Shown: positions 8,435-16,151 of the stretch, piece by piece
Layout of the letters: every line of letters begins with the position of its first letter
Numbering within the stretch: position 1 is the first letter of the stretch
DNA from: Acidobacteriota bacterium
Lineage (GTDB): Bacteria > Acidobacteriota > Thermoanaerobaculia > Gp7-AA8
Direction of reading: 5' to 3'
NCBI GenBank assembly: GCA_003222375.1
Contig: QHVX01000009.1
Coordinates: 1 to 39,754, forward strand
DNA length: 39,754 bases
The notes under the pieces: model-generated
The model's input: only the letters and a program-made list of their open reading frames with translations
Database searches by the model: none
Told to the model about the DNA's origin: nothing
Translations under genes and position numbers: made by a program

Positions 8435-8683
8435 GTGCATGAAAAAAACAGAATTGAGCGCTTTGAAGATCTCATCGCTTGGCAAAGAGCACGTCTGATG
8501 ACGAACGCGGAAGTGCGCAATGATTTATATCTCGCGCTGGACGTCGGTTATGTGGACGAGACCACAGCATTGACGATGATCGCGAGCGCGGAAGAAGTCA
8601 GTCGAATCATTGGTGGCTTGCGAAGCGCAGTGGCTCGCCAGAGGAAACGCACTCAGTCCTCAGTCCTCAGTCCTCAGTCCTGA
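8435..8683 (+). pseudogene. Four-helix-bundle protein (S23/avd-like), internal-deletion remnant
   Basis: A deletion derivative of the 126-residue gene at 13940-14320. The first ~17 residues (NRIERFEDLIAWQRARL) match that copy, after which about 55 codons are missing. The match resumes at AEVRNDLYLALDVGY and continues through EEVSRIIGGLRSAVARQR. The deleted part includes the region with the SxPSNIAEGF motif, so helices 2 and 3 are lost and the fold should be broken. The deletion is in frame. The position equivalent to the intact copy's ATG is out of frame here because of an A-run (seven A), leaving GTG 8435 as the only start. The C-terminal tail and stop lie in the right heptamer array. Confidence 0.75.
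8651..8682 (-). repeat. Heptamer array CAGTCCT, right arm of cassette 1
   Basis: Four tandem copies of the reverse complement of the 8360-8396 unit. It ends 3 nt before the nadA ATG, so it forms the immediate 5' leader of nadA and displaces any normal Shine-Dalgarno. Confidence 0.95.
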
Positions 8684-8685
8684 TC

Positions 8686-9672
8686 ATGTCAACACTTCTC
8701 GAAGAGCTGCAACGCGTCAAGACGTTCGAGTACACCGAAGAAGACGTCGTTCAGTTCGAGGCCCTTCACGAGGAGATCCGATCGCTCAAGAAAGAGCGCA
8801 ACGCCGTCATCGTCGCGCACAACTACTACCGGCCTGAGATTCTGAAGGTTGCCGATTTCGTGGGCGATTCCCTCGAGCTGGCGCTGATGGCGTCCAACGT
8901 CAGGGACGCCGACGTCATCGAATTCTGCGGCGTGCATTTCATGGCCGAGACGGCGAAGATCGTCAATCCGTCGCGCACGGTTCTGCTCCCGAATCTTCTC
9001 GCTGGATGTCAGCTCGCCGGCTCGGCACCCGCCGAAGATCTGCGGGCACGCAGAGACGAACTGAAAAAGCAGTATCCGGATCTTGCGGTCGTCAGCTACG
9101 TCAACACGACTGCGGCAGTCAAAGCGCTCTCGGACGTCATCTGCACGTCGGCGAATGCGCCGAAAGTCGTCCGGTCGCTGCCTAACAAGAACATTTTGTT
9201 TGTCCCCGATCGGAATCTCGCAAATTTCGTCGCGAAGCAGGTTCCTGAAAAGAACATCATTCCGTGGGACGGGTTCTGCTACGTGCATCAGCAGATCACT
9301 CCGCAGGAGATCGAGCGAATCCGACAGGCCGATCCGGAGCTCGAAATTCTCGTGCATCCCGAATGTCGCCCCGATGTCGCCAAGCTTGCCAATGCCGTGT
9401 TGTCGACTTCCGGAATGGTCAAGTACGCGAAAGAAAAATCTGCAAAGCGGTTTCTGGTGGTCACCGAATGCGGACTCTCCGATCGGCTGGCGATGGAAGT
9501 CCCTGACAAGCAGTTCCTGAAAGGCTGCAAGCTGTGCACATTCATGAAGGTCACCACGCTCGATGACGTGCGCGACTCGCTGAAGTACATGCGCTACGAA
9601 ATCGAAGTGCCGGAGGAGATCCGTGTTCCTGCCGAGCGCGCGCTGCGGCGGATGTTCGATGTTGCGGGGTAG
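8686..9672 (+). CDS. nadA: Quinolinate synthase A
   Basis: A [4Fe-4S] enzyme that condenses iminoaspartate with dihydroxyacetone phosphate to make quinolinate, the precursor of NAD. It has 328 residues, normal for the family. The three cluster-ligand positions are visible: Cys108 in LLAGCQLAG, Cys198 in WDGFCYVH and Cys281 or Cys284 in KGCKLCTFMKV. Further family motifs are VIVAHNYYRPEI, FVGDSLELA and FCGVHFMAETAKI. The ATG at 8686 follows the heptamer array by 3 nt, so no ribosome binding site is visible; translation may be leaderless or depend on the repeat leader. No nadB or nadC lies nearby in the window. Confidence 0.96.
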   Translation: MSTLLEELQRVKTFEYTEEDVVQFEALHEEIRSLKKERNAVIVAHNYYRPEILKVADFVGDSLELALMASNVRDADVIEFCGVHFMAETAKIVNPSRTVLLPNLLAGCQLAGSAPAEDLRARRDELKKQYPDLAVVSYVNTTAAVKALSDVICTSANAPKVVRSLPNKNILFVPDRNLANFVAKQVPEKNIIPWDGFCYVHQQITPQEIERIRQADPELEILVHPECRPDVAKLANAVLSTSGMVKYAKEKSAKRFLVVTECGLSDRLAMEVPDKQFLKGCKLCTFMKVTTLDDVRDSLKYMRYEIEVPEEIRVPAERALRRMFDVAG

Positions 9673-9674
9673 TA

Positions 9675-9715
9675 GTCCACCACAGAGGCACAGAGAACGC
9701 AGAGACCTCCGTGGT
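9675..9715. repeat. CACAGAGG-type dispersed palindrome between convergent genes
   Basis: The 47-bp gap between nadA and the convergent kinase gene is almost filled by an inverted repeat, CACCACAGAGG and CCTCCGTGGTG, with one mismatch and a purine-rich centre (GCACAGAGAACGCAGAGA). Sequences of this CACAGAGGCACAGAG type are dispersed in many environmental genomes. It could fold as a hairpin and serve as a 3' end for both genes. Confidence 0.6.
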
Positions 9716-9719
9716 GAAA

Positions 9720-12167
9720 TCAGTGACAAATCAATTGGTAAACGCCGATGACATCATCGCGTACGTCATCGAGATCGGCCTTCATCTTCCCAACTGTTTT
9801 CTGAAACTCCGGGTCGGTCTCGATCGGCTGCATCCACGGATGCTTCACCCACGCGTACCAGCTGTGATTACTCAACTCGGCCGAGCGATTCACCCACGCG
9901 ACCGATTTTTGATGATCGCCGATCTTCGCGTAGCAAAGCGCCTGACGCATGGCAGCCCAGTGATTGTGCATTGCGTCCGGCTCGAATGACTTCAGCGCAG
10001 CCTCGCACGCCGCGCGATCTCCGTTGGCAGCCGCAATCATCGCGTGCAGACTCTTTCCGAGGTAGTGATTTGGAACGATGTGACTGACGCGATCGGCCTC
10101 CGATGTCGCGTCCTGCAAGTTACCGAGCAGGATGAAGGCGTTTGCGCGGATGTCGTGCCCCGCGACTTCGGTGTCCTTGGCGGCGAGCGCGGGTTGCGCG
10201 TTCTGCAATGAGCCTTCGGGGTCGACGGCGTTGACGTACCAGTAGCCGCGGACTTTTACCTCGTTCGAGTTCGGATCGAGCTTCTGCATCCGATCGGCAA
10301 TGCACTGCGTTTTCTGCGTATCGCCGATGGAGACGAAATAGGTGGCCATGCTGTTGAGCGCATGCGTGTCATTGGCGTTCAGGCGCAATGCGGCCAGCTC
10401 CTCGCGGACCGATTCGCGAAAACGTTCGGGAAACCGCACGAAGGCGCGGCCGAGGGCGAGGTGGGCGGTGGGGAGGTTGGGATCGAGGCGCACCGCCTGG
10501 CGCGCATACCACTCGGTTTTCTGCGCGACGTCGGGATCGGTATCGAGAGCACGGGCCTGACCGAGTGACAACGCGATCGCGAGATCGGCGTACGCAGCAG
10601 CGAAGTTCGGATCGAGCGCGATCGCCCGTTTCAGCGCCGCGACCTGGGTGCGATGCTCTTGCGGAACGAGGCTTCCGATGAGCGAACGCGCTTTGAGATA
10701 TTCCTCGTACGCTTTCGGATTCGTCGATCGCGCTTCCGATCGGCGGCTGATCTGCTGCACGCCGAGCTTCTGATTGAGCGCGGTGACCGTTCGCGACGAG
10801 ACATCGTCGATCAATTTGAGAAGATTCTCACGGCGGCCATCGATCGTGTCGGCCCACACGTTGTAACCGGTGCGCGCATCGGTGAGCTGTAAATTGACGC
10901 GCACCAGATCGCCGGCCGCGAGGAAATGTCCTTCCAGCAAACCGTCGACGTGCAGTTTCTGTCCGACGGTTTTCGCGTCGATCTTTTGATTGCGGAACTC
11001 CATGACCGCCGACGTTGGTCGCACCTGCAGGGATGGAATCTGCTGCAGGTTGGTCGTGAGCGCATCGGCAAGACCGACCGACAAGAAATCATCGCGCGCA
11101 TTGTTCGCGATGTTCGTCAACGGCAAAACCGCCATGGAGTGGATGGGCGGCGGAGCGGCCGTGCCCGTAGTCGTGGTCGCATCGTCGCTCACGCCACTGG
11201 TTTGCGCGAAGTAGATGGCCGTCCCGATCAACCCCAACGCCGCCAGCGCTATCACGATCCTCGGCCACCGCGCTCGATGGACGGTTCGGCCGATGAGGCT
11301 TCGCGAGTGCGATGGCGCGAGCGTGTGCCGCGCTGTTGGAGTGATCAGGACATCGAGGTCGGCGAGCACTTCGCGCGCGCTTTGATATCGATCCTTGGGA
11401 TCCTTCTGCAGGAGTTTTCCGATGATCCTGGCGGCGGCGGTTGGAAACGCCGAATCGCGCGGGACAAACGGCTCCGGTTCCGAGTCGCGAATTTTTTCGA
11501 GAACCAGCAACGGCGCGTCGGCGTTGAAGGGGAGCTGGCCGGACGCCATCTGATAGAAAACGATGCCGAGGCAAAAGAGGTCGCTGCGTTCGTCAGCAGG
11601 TTGGCCTCGAGCCTGTTCGGGCGAGAGGTAGTGCAGTGTGCCGAACAGTTGTCCGGTGGTCGTGTCGATCGACATGGCCGCAACTTCGCGATGCAGCGCC
11701 TTGGCGAGGCCGAAATCGAGAATCTTCACCTGGCCGGAGGGCTCGATGATGATGTTGGCGCTTTTCAGATCGCGATGGACGATGCCGCCCTCGTGCGCGG
11801 CTGCCACTCCGGCAGTGATCTGGCGCGCGACGTTGAGAAACTCGGCCGCTTCGAATGGACGGCGATGAATTCGCTGCGTCAGCGTTTCGCCTTCGCAGTA
11901 CTCCATGACGATGTACGGTGCACCGTCCGATTCGCCGACTTCGTGGATCGTCGCGACGTTCGGATGGCGAATGGCGGCCGCACTGCGCGCTTCGCGCATG
12001 AAACGCGCGCGGCGATCGCCGGCCGCCAGATCTTCCGCGCGAAGAACTTTGAGCGCGACAGTGCGCTCCAGACGCGAATCGCGCGCGAGGTAAACCGTTC
12101 CCATCCCACCTTTGCCGAGTACTCGGATGACCTCGAATCGGTCGAACGACTGCGGGACTTCAGTCAT
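9720..12167 (-). CDS. Membrane Ser/Thr protein kinase with TolB/FlgO-like and TPR domains
   Basis: An 815-residue Hanks-type kinase. The cytoplasmic kinase domain spans residues ~10-275: glycine loop GKGGMG at 18-23, Lys40, HRDLKSAN at 131-138, DFG at 151-153, SPEQ at 182-185, so it should be active. A single transmembrane helix follows at ~303-321. The outer part begins with a segment (SMAVLPLTN, later VDGLLEGHFLAAGDLVRVN and TGYNVWADTIDG) typical of the TolB/FlgO-like sensor region of acidobacterial kinases. The remainder to 815 is a series of degenerate TPR helices (DPNFAAAYADLAIALSLG, DPNLPTAHLALGRAF). The substrate is unknown. The start, ATG 12167, is 23 nt from the divergent gene at 12190. 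Confidence 0.93.
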   Translation of the reverse strand: MTEVPQSFDRFEVIRVLGKGGMGTVYLARDSRLERTVALKVLRAEDLAAGDRRARFMREARSAAAIRHPNVATIHEVGESDGAPYIVMEYCEGETLTQRIHRRPFEAAEFLNVARQITAGVAAAHEGGIVHRDLKSANIIIEPSGQVKILDFGLAKALHREVAAMSIDTTTGQLFGTLHYLSPEQARGQPADERSDLFCLGIVFYQMASGQLPFNADAPLLVLEKIRDSEPEPFVPRDSAFPTAAARIIGKLLQKDPKDRYQSAREVLADLDVLITPTARHTLAPSHSRSLIGRTVHRARWPRIVIALAALGLIGTAIYFAQTSGVSDDATTTTGTAAPPPIHSMAVLPLTNIANNARDDFLSVGLADALTTNLQQIPSLQVRPTSAVMEFRNQKIDAKTVGQKLHVDGLLEGHFLAAGDLVRVNLQLTDARTGYNVWADTIDGRRENLLKLIDDVSSRTVTALNQKLGVQQISRRSEARSTNPKAYEEYLKARSLIGSLVPQEHRTQVAALKRAIALDPNFAAAYADLAIALSLGQARALDTDPDVAQKTEWYARQAVRLDPNLPTAHLALGRAFVRFPERFRESVREELAALRLNANDTHALNSMATYFVSIGDTQKTQCIADRMQKLDPNSNEVKVRGYWYVNAVDPEGSLQNAQPALAAKDTEVAGHDIRANAFILLGNLQDATSEADRVSHIVPNHYLGKSLHAMIAAANGDRAACEAALKSFEPDAMHNHWAAMRQALCYAKIGDHQKSVAWVNRSAELSNHSWYAWVKHPWMQPIETDPEFQKTVGKMKADLDDVRDDVIGVYQLICH

Positions 12168-12189
12168 TGGCTACCCAAGCGATTCTACA

Positions 12190-12672
12190 ATGGCGAGTTG
12201 CATGATCGAGTTCACCGAGGATCGCATCCCGTCGCAGGGGCTTGCCGAGGCGGTCGATGACCTGGTCGAGCTGTTCGGAGGCGACCTGCAGTCGTCGCGG
12301 GAGGGCGAGCGGCGCTTCATTCTGCCCCTGCGTCGGGGGGTGGCGGTGGCGGGGGGAGTGGAGTGCACAGTCTCCTGGGCAATCGACGCGAGCGATCAGG
12401 CGACCGTGACGCTGGTCTGCAATCGCGATGTCGACGCGCCCAAAACGCAGCGCATCGCGATCCTCGTGGTCGGTGTCATCGGCGCCCTCACGTTCATGAT
12501 GTGGCCGTTCTTCGGTAAGCATGCGACGCAGCTCGGGACACTGGCCTGGATCGGCGGATTCGTCGCGCTGGCGGTTTACTTTCTGACGCTGCGGCGGACT
12601 TCCGGCGGCATCGCGTACGACTTTCTGCAGCGACTCGCGCGGCGGCAGCGCGAAACTACAACCGGTCCGTGA
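12190..12672 (+). CDS. Small membrane protein of unknown function
   Basis: About 160 residues, no family recognised. An N-terminal soluble part (~90 residues) is followed by two hydrophobic helices (RIAILVVGVIGALTFMMWPF and LGTLAWIGGFVALAVYFLTL) separated by a short GKHATQ turn, and a basic C-terminal tail. The frame is open further upstream, but that stretch is antisense to the kinase start. ATG 12190 is used; ATG 12202, with GGCGAG a few nt before it, is equally possible. Starts of this gene and the divergent kinase are 23 nt apart. The 3' end overlaps the convergent acyl-CoA dehydrogenase gene by 17 bp. Confidence 0.7.
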   Translation: MASCMIEFTEDRIPSQGLAEAVDDLVELFGGDLQSSREGERRFILPLRRGVAVAGGVECTVSWAIDASDQATVTLVCNRDVDAPKTQRIAILVVGVIGALTFMMWPFFGKHATQLGTLAWIGGFVALAVYFLTLRRTSGGIAYDFLQRLARRQRETTTGP

Positions 12673-13834
12673 GGATCGTCTTCGCGATCGTGGCAAGCTG
12701 CATGTTCGAGGTCCCTTCGTAGATCTTTCCGATCTTCGAGTCGCGCCAGAATTTTTCGACCGGATACTCCTTGGTGTACCCGTTGCCGCCAAAAATCTCG
12801 ACCGCGGTCGACGTCACCCGCTCGCACACTTCTGACGAAAAGAGCTTCGCCATGGCTGCTTCGCGGAGGAATGGCTTGCCGGCATCCTTCAGCCGCGCTG
12901 CGTTGTAGACCATCAGTCGCGCCGCCTCCAGCTGGGTCGCGGCCTGCGCGATCTGAAATTGAAGCCCCTGAAATTCGGAGATCGCCTTCCCGAACTGTCT
13001 CCGCTCTTTGGAGTAGGCGATGGCGTACTCCAGCGCGCCGCGCGCCACGCCGATCATCTGCGCGCCGATTCCGATCCGCCCTTCGTTGAGCGTTTCGATC
13101 GCGATTTTGTAGCCCTTGCCGGCTTCGCCCAGGACGTTTTCTTTCGGGACGCGGCAGTCTTCGAGGATCAGCTCACACGTCGATGACGCGCGGATACCGG
13201 TCTTGTCTTCCTTCTTTCCGACGGAAAAGCCGGGAAAATCGCGCTCGATGATGAACGCAGTGATGCCCTTGTAACCAGCGTCCGGATTCGCATTCACGAA
13301 CACGATGAACACTCCCGCCTCAGCCGCGTTCGTGATCCACAGCTTGCGCCCGCTGAGGACCCAGTGATCGCCCTTGTCTTCAGCGCGCGTCGCGAGAGCA
13401 AAGGCATCCGATCCTGAGCCGGCCTCCGAAAGCGCATACGCCCCGACGGTGTCGCGCGCGAGCATCGTCAGGTATTTCGATTTCTGATCGTTGTTTCCCC
13501 AGCGAAGAATCGCGTTGTTGACGAGGGTGTTCTGCACATCCACCAGCACGCCGCAGGACGCATCGACGTGCGACAGCTCCTCGACGACGATGACGGCATT
13601 GAAGAACGACGAGCCCGCGCCGCCCCATTGATCCGGCACCTCGATGCCCATGATTCCAAGGTCGAAGAAGCTGCTGATCAGCTCTTTTGGCATTGCCGCC
13701 TGGGGATCCATGTCGTGAACGAGCGGCCGGATCTTCTCGATCGCGAACTCGCGCACGCTCTGCTGGAACATCTGCTCCTCGTCGGAGAGTACGGTGAGCG
13801 GCGCACCAGCGGGGACTTCGATGGCAGGGGTCAT
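12656..13834 (-). CDS. Acyl-CoA dehydrogenase
   Basis: A 392-residue flavoprotein of the short/medium-chain acyl-CoA dehydrogenase family, which introduces the alpha-beta double bond in fatty-acid or branched-chain acyl-CoA oxidation. Visible family motifs are YALSEAGSGSD (residues ~133-143, substrate and FAD loop), WITNA near 166-170, RRQFGKAISEFQ (279-289) and the C-terminal EIFGGNGYTKEYPVEKFWRD. The catalytic base is Glu373 in KIYEGTSN, the short-chain position. ATG 13834 begins the conserved N-terminus; upstream in-frame sequence is heptamer array and is excluded. No electron-transfer flavoprotein gene is nearby, so the acyl substrate cannot be assigned. Confidence 0.95.
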   Translation of the reverse strand: MTPAIEVPAGAPLTVLSDEEQMFQQSVREFAIEKIRPLVHDMDPQAAMPKELISSFFDLGIMGIEVPDQWGGAGSSFFNAVIVVEELSHVDASCGVLVDVQNTLVNNAILRWGNNDQKSKYLTMLARDTVGAYALSEAGSGSDAFALATRAEDKGDHWVLSGRKLWITNAAEAGVFIVFVNANPDAGYKGITAFIIERDFPGFSVGKKEDKTGIRASSTCELILEDCRVPKENVLGEAGKGYKIAIETLNEGRIGIGAQMIGVARGALEYAIAYSKERRQFGKAISEFQGLQFQIAQAATQLEAARLMVYNAARLKDAGKPFLREAAMAKLFSSEVCERVTSTAVEIFGGNGYTKEYPVEKFWRDSKIGKIYEGTSNMQLATIAKTILTDRL

Positions 13835-13846
13835 CTCGCGGATTAT

Positions 13847-13892
13847 AGGACTCAGGACTGAGGACTGAGGACTGAGGACTGAGGACTGAGAA
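13847..13892 (+). repeat. Heptamer array AGGACTG, left arm of cassette 2
   Basis: Six tandem copies of the 7-bp unit AGGACTG (the first reads AGGACTC). It begins 12 nt upstream of the divergent acyl-CoA dehydrogenase ATG, so it also occupies the 5' leader of that gene. The inverted arm is at 14320-14367. Confidence 0.95.
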
Positions 13893-13939
13893 AATCCACC
13901 GCGCGTAGAGGGGCCTTTGCGACCGAGGGACAACTAGCC

Positions 13940-14320
13940 ATGGACAACAGAATTGAACGATTCGAGGACCTTATCGCGTGGCAAAAGGCGAGGCTTTGGA
14001 CAAGCGACATCTATCGAATGGCCTTAGAGGGACAGTTTGCCCGCGATATCGTTATGTCGCGGCAGATCCGAAGCGCCGCACTCTCCGTTCCCTCAAATAT
14101 CGCCGAGGGTTTCGAGCGGGGGAATCGCAATGAATTTCATCAATTCCTGTCGATCGCGAAATCTTCTGCAGCAGAAGTGCGTAGTGACCTCTACACTGCC
14201 TTGGATATCGGCTATTTGGAGGAGAAAAGATTCACATTGTTGCTGGGCGAAGGCGAGGAAGTTGCGCGGATTATCGGCGGTTTACGCCGAGCGGTGAATC
14301 GACAGCGAACGAAGAGATGA
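13940..14320 (+). CDS. Four-helix-bundle protein (23S rRNA intervening-sequence / avd-like family)
   Basis: A 126-residue helical protein of the S23 / four-helix-bundle family. Members occur inside 23S rRNA intervening sequences and, as Avd, next to diversity-generating reverse transcriptases; their biochemical role is mostly unknown. The sequence shows the family hallmarks FEDLIAWQKAR near residues 8-18, ALSVPSNIAEGFERGN at ~47-62, EFHQFLSIAKSSAAEVRSDL at ~65-84 and the terminal GEEVARIIGGLRRAV. Basic residues suggest nucleic-acid contact. No reverse transcriptase or rRNA gene is present here. ATG 13940 is preceded by GAGGGA about 10 nt upstream. The gene is bracketed by inverted heptamer arrays and followed by tRNA-Leu. 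Confidence 0.9.
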   Translation: MDNRIERFEDLIAWQKARLWTSDIYRMALEGQFARDIVMSRQIRSAALSVPSNIAEGFERGNRNEFHQFLSIAKSSAAEVRSDLYTALDIGYLEEKRFTLLLGEGEEVARIIGGLRRAVNRQRTKR

Positions 14321-14367
14321 CTCAGTCCTCAGTCCGCAGTCCTCAGTCCGCAGTCCTCAGTCCTGAG
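14320..14367 (-). repeat. Heptamer array CAGTCCT/CAGTCCG, right arm of cassette 2
   Basis: Six tandem 7-bp units, inverted relative to 13847-13892. Two of them carry a T-to-G change (CAGTCCG), alternating with the standard unit, as if pairs had been duplicated. It ends 3 nt before the tRNA. Confidence 0.95.
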
Positions 14368-14370
14368 TTG

Positions 14371-14460
14371 GCCCCTGTGGCGGAATTTGGTAGACGCACG
14401 GGACTTAAAATCCCGAGGCCCGAAAGGGCCGTGCCGGTTCGAGTCCGGCCGGGGGCACCA
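14371..14460 (+). tRNA. tRNA-Leu (anticodon UAA)
   Basis: A complete class II tRNA. The acceptor stem GCCCCTG pairs with CGGGGGC with one G-U pair, and the CCA end is encoded (14458-14460). The anticodon stem CGGGA/TCCCG holds loop CTTAAAA with anticodon TAA. The long variable arm GGCCCGAAAGGGCC identifies a leucine-type tRNA. The T arm is GCCGGTTCGAGTCCGGC. The gene lies directly after the right heptamer array of the four-helix-bundle cassette and 5 nt from the stop of the VWFA gene on the other strand. No promoter is recognisable in the array, so transcription presumably starts within or upstream of the cassette. Confidence 0.97.
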
Positions 14461-14465
14461 ATGGA

Positions 14466-16118
14466 TCAGCGCGCCACGAATTTCGCGCGCGCAAATCCGG
14501 TCGTTCCGCTGATCTGATCGATGATCCCGACCGACAAAATGTTCTCGCCCGGGTTCACGCGGATCGCGGTTGTGAAGGTCATCGGCTTCGCCCGCACCGC
14601 CTGCTCCGCGAACGGCGGTATTCCCAGCCCTTGCGGGCGTCGTATGACTTCGGAAGTGCGCCCATCACCGGTGCCGATGACGAAGTAGAGGATGAATCCT
14701 CCGACGAGCTTTTGGTCCTGCGGAAGAAGCGTGATCGTCGAGGCCATCGTCACCTTCACCGGTACCTTGAATTTTCCATTCTCATTCGCTGGCGGACCGG
14801 TTCGAATCGAGATTGGCCACGCGCTCGAGGCGCCGTCGGTGTAGAGATTTGCGATGACGCGATCGCTCATCTGATCGTCGCTCGACTTGATCATGACGGT
14901 TTCTCGCGCACGCACCAGATACGCCGGATTTTTTAACTTCACCGTGATTTTGCGCGGCGTCCCACGTGACTCCGGCGGCCGATAGCCGAGGGAGTAGTAG
15001 GAATCGAGGTCCTTGCTGATGATGTCGAAGGCCAGATCGAAGTTCGTCGTTTGCGTGACGGCGACACCACCGGTGGCTCCCGCCATCGCCTTCAGTGCAG
15101 AGCCGGTGCTCGCAGCGCGAGAAAAGCTTTCGGTGTAATCGAGCGGAGCGTTGTTGTCGGCAGAAACTTCGTGCGCCGACTGCGCGGTCCCGATCGCATA
15201 GATCACGACGCCGTTTTCGCTCGCTCGCTTTGCGACGTCGTCGATCATGTCCAGGGTTCGATTGCCGGAGACTCCGGTGATCGCCTGCAAATTCGGAAGG
15301 TTCGCTTGCCCCATGTACGGCGAAAAGGCGTCGAAGGCATATCGATAAAGCTCGGCGCCGGGGCGGCCGGTGAGATGTTCCCCGACGAACAGGAGAACTT
15401 TCTTTCCTTCCAGACCGCCGATACTCGTCGCCATCCGCTCCATCGCCTGGAGCATCGGCTCTTGTTCGACGCTGAGCCGCTGCGCGTAACCGTCGATATC
15501 CATTTGCGCGCGGGTGTAGAGCTCCTGCCACGGAAGGAAGTTGTCCTCACCGAGGCGAACGAGATACTGAATGTCGCGCTTGGCCGCTTCGATGGCGACC
15601 TGCTGACCGTCTCCTGCCGGCGCCATGTGCCGGAGTTTGCCGATGGCGCGCTTGACGTCCTCTTTGTCGCTCGAGAACGGAAGAATCACGTGAAGACCGA
15701 GGCGCCAGCAGACGACCATCGCTTGATCTTCGGGCCGCATTTTCTGATCGACGAATCTCTCGACGGCGGCCAGGACCGCTTCTTTCTTCGCGTTCTGCAG
15801 CGAGGCGCTGTCGACGAAGAGAAGCAGCCGCCGTTGCCGCAATTCGAGCGGCACATCGGGTGGGGATGCATCGGCGCTTTGTGCGCCGGCGATATCGGTG
15901 CGGCGGACTTCGTAGAGATTCGTGATCGTCTGCTTGACGCCCTCTTCGTAGACTTCGAAGTCGTCCTTCGTCAGCCCGCTGACCGGATTGCCATGACGAT
16001 CGCGCACGACGACGTCGACGTTGACCACGCGCACTTCGATGGTCTCGACAAGTTTCTGCTGGGGAAATCCGGAGAAAGCCAGAAGCGAGATCAAGACGGC
16101 GACAGTGAGGGTTCGCAT
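14466..16118 (-). CDS. Secreted VWFA-related protein of the acidobacterial type
   Basis: A 550-residue exported protein. A signal peptide (MRTLTVAVLISLLAFSGFPQ) is followed by a beta segment (VRVVNVDVVVRDRHGNPVSG-LTKDDFEVYEEG) that is the hallmark opening of the VWFA-related family expanded in Acidobacteriota. The von Willebrand A-like domain runs from about residue 90 (RRLLLFVDSASL) to about 375 (SYYSLGYRPP). The metal-binding DxSxS motif is degenerate (DSAS), as is usual in this family. Function is unknown; protein-protein interaction at the cell surface is the general expectation. ATG 16118 has AGGA about 9 nt upstream. Divergent from the zinc-ribbon gene at 16197. Confidence 0.9.
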   Translation of the reverse strand: MRTLTVAVLISLLAFSGFPQQKLVETIEVRVVNVDVVVRDRHGNPVSGLTKDDFEVYEEGVKQTITNLYEVRRTDIAGAQSADASPPDVPLELRQRRLLLFVDSASLQNAKKEAVLAAVERFVDQKMRPEDQAMVVCWRLGLHVILPFSSDKEDVKRAIGKLRHMAPAGDGQQVAIEAAKRDIQYLVRLGEDNFLPWQELYTRAQMDIDGYAQRLSVEQEPMLQAMERMATSIGGLEGKKVLLFVGEHLTGRPGAELYRYAFDAFSPYMGQANLPNLQAITGVSGNRTLDMIDDVAKRASENGVVIYAIGTAQSAHEVSADNNAPLDYTESFSRAASTGSALKAMAGATGGVAVTQTTNFDLAFDIISKDLDSYYSLGYRPPESRGTPRKITVKLKNPAYLVRARETVMIKSSDDQMSDRVIANLYTDGASSAWPISIRTGPPANENGKFKVPVKVTMASTITLLPQDQKLVGGFILYFVIGTGDGRTSEVIRRPQGLGIPPFAEQAVRAKPMTFTTAIRVNPGENILSVGIIDQISGTTGFARAKFVAR

Positions 16119-16151
16119 CGCTTCGGTCCTGTGTTAGTCTACGAGAAAGCC

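Larger units (their letters stand above)
8360..8682 (+). mobile_element. Heptamer-bracketed four-helix-bundle cassette, copy 1 (decayed)
   Basis: Inverted heptamer arrays (AGGACTG at the left, CAGTCCT at the right) enclose a remnant of a four-helix-bundle gene. The same arrangement, with the same unit and an intact gene, recurs at 13847-14367. Both copies also share a 14-nt leader element, GACCGAGGGACAAY, just before the gene. Mobility is inferred from recurrence; no target-site duplication or transposase was identified. Confidence 0.45.
13847..14367 (+). mobile_element. Heptamer-bracketed four-helix-bundle cassette, copy 2 (intact)
   Basis: Inverted heptamer arrays, about 427 bp apart, enclose one complete four-helix-bundle gene and nothing else. 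The unit, orientation and leader element match copy 1 at 8360-8682. The right end lies 3 nt before tRNA-Leu, a common landing zone for mobile DNA. Mobility is inferred, with no transposase seen. Confidence 0.5.

Noticed and set aside
8360..8682. Heptamer arrays as a CRISPR array.
   Set aside because: Units are 7 bp with no unique spacers and no cas genes nearby; the inverted arrangement is not CRISPR-like.
14037..14297. Alternative open frame inside the four-helix-bundle gene.
   Set aside because: It is a plus-two shadow of the recognised family frame and has no motifs.
13940..14320. A diversity-generating retroelement.
   Set aside because: The avd-like gene is present, but there is no reverse transcriptase, template repeat or variable repeat in the window.
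14371..14460. An integrated genetic island using tRNA-Leu as attachment site.
   Set aside because: No integrase gene and no duplicated tRNA 3' end were found in the window; the cassette lies on the 5' side of the tRNA.
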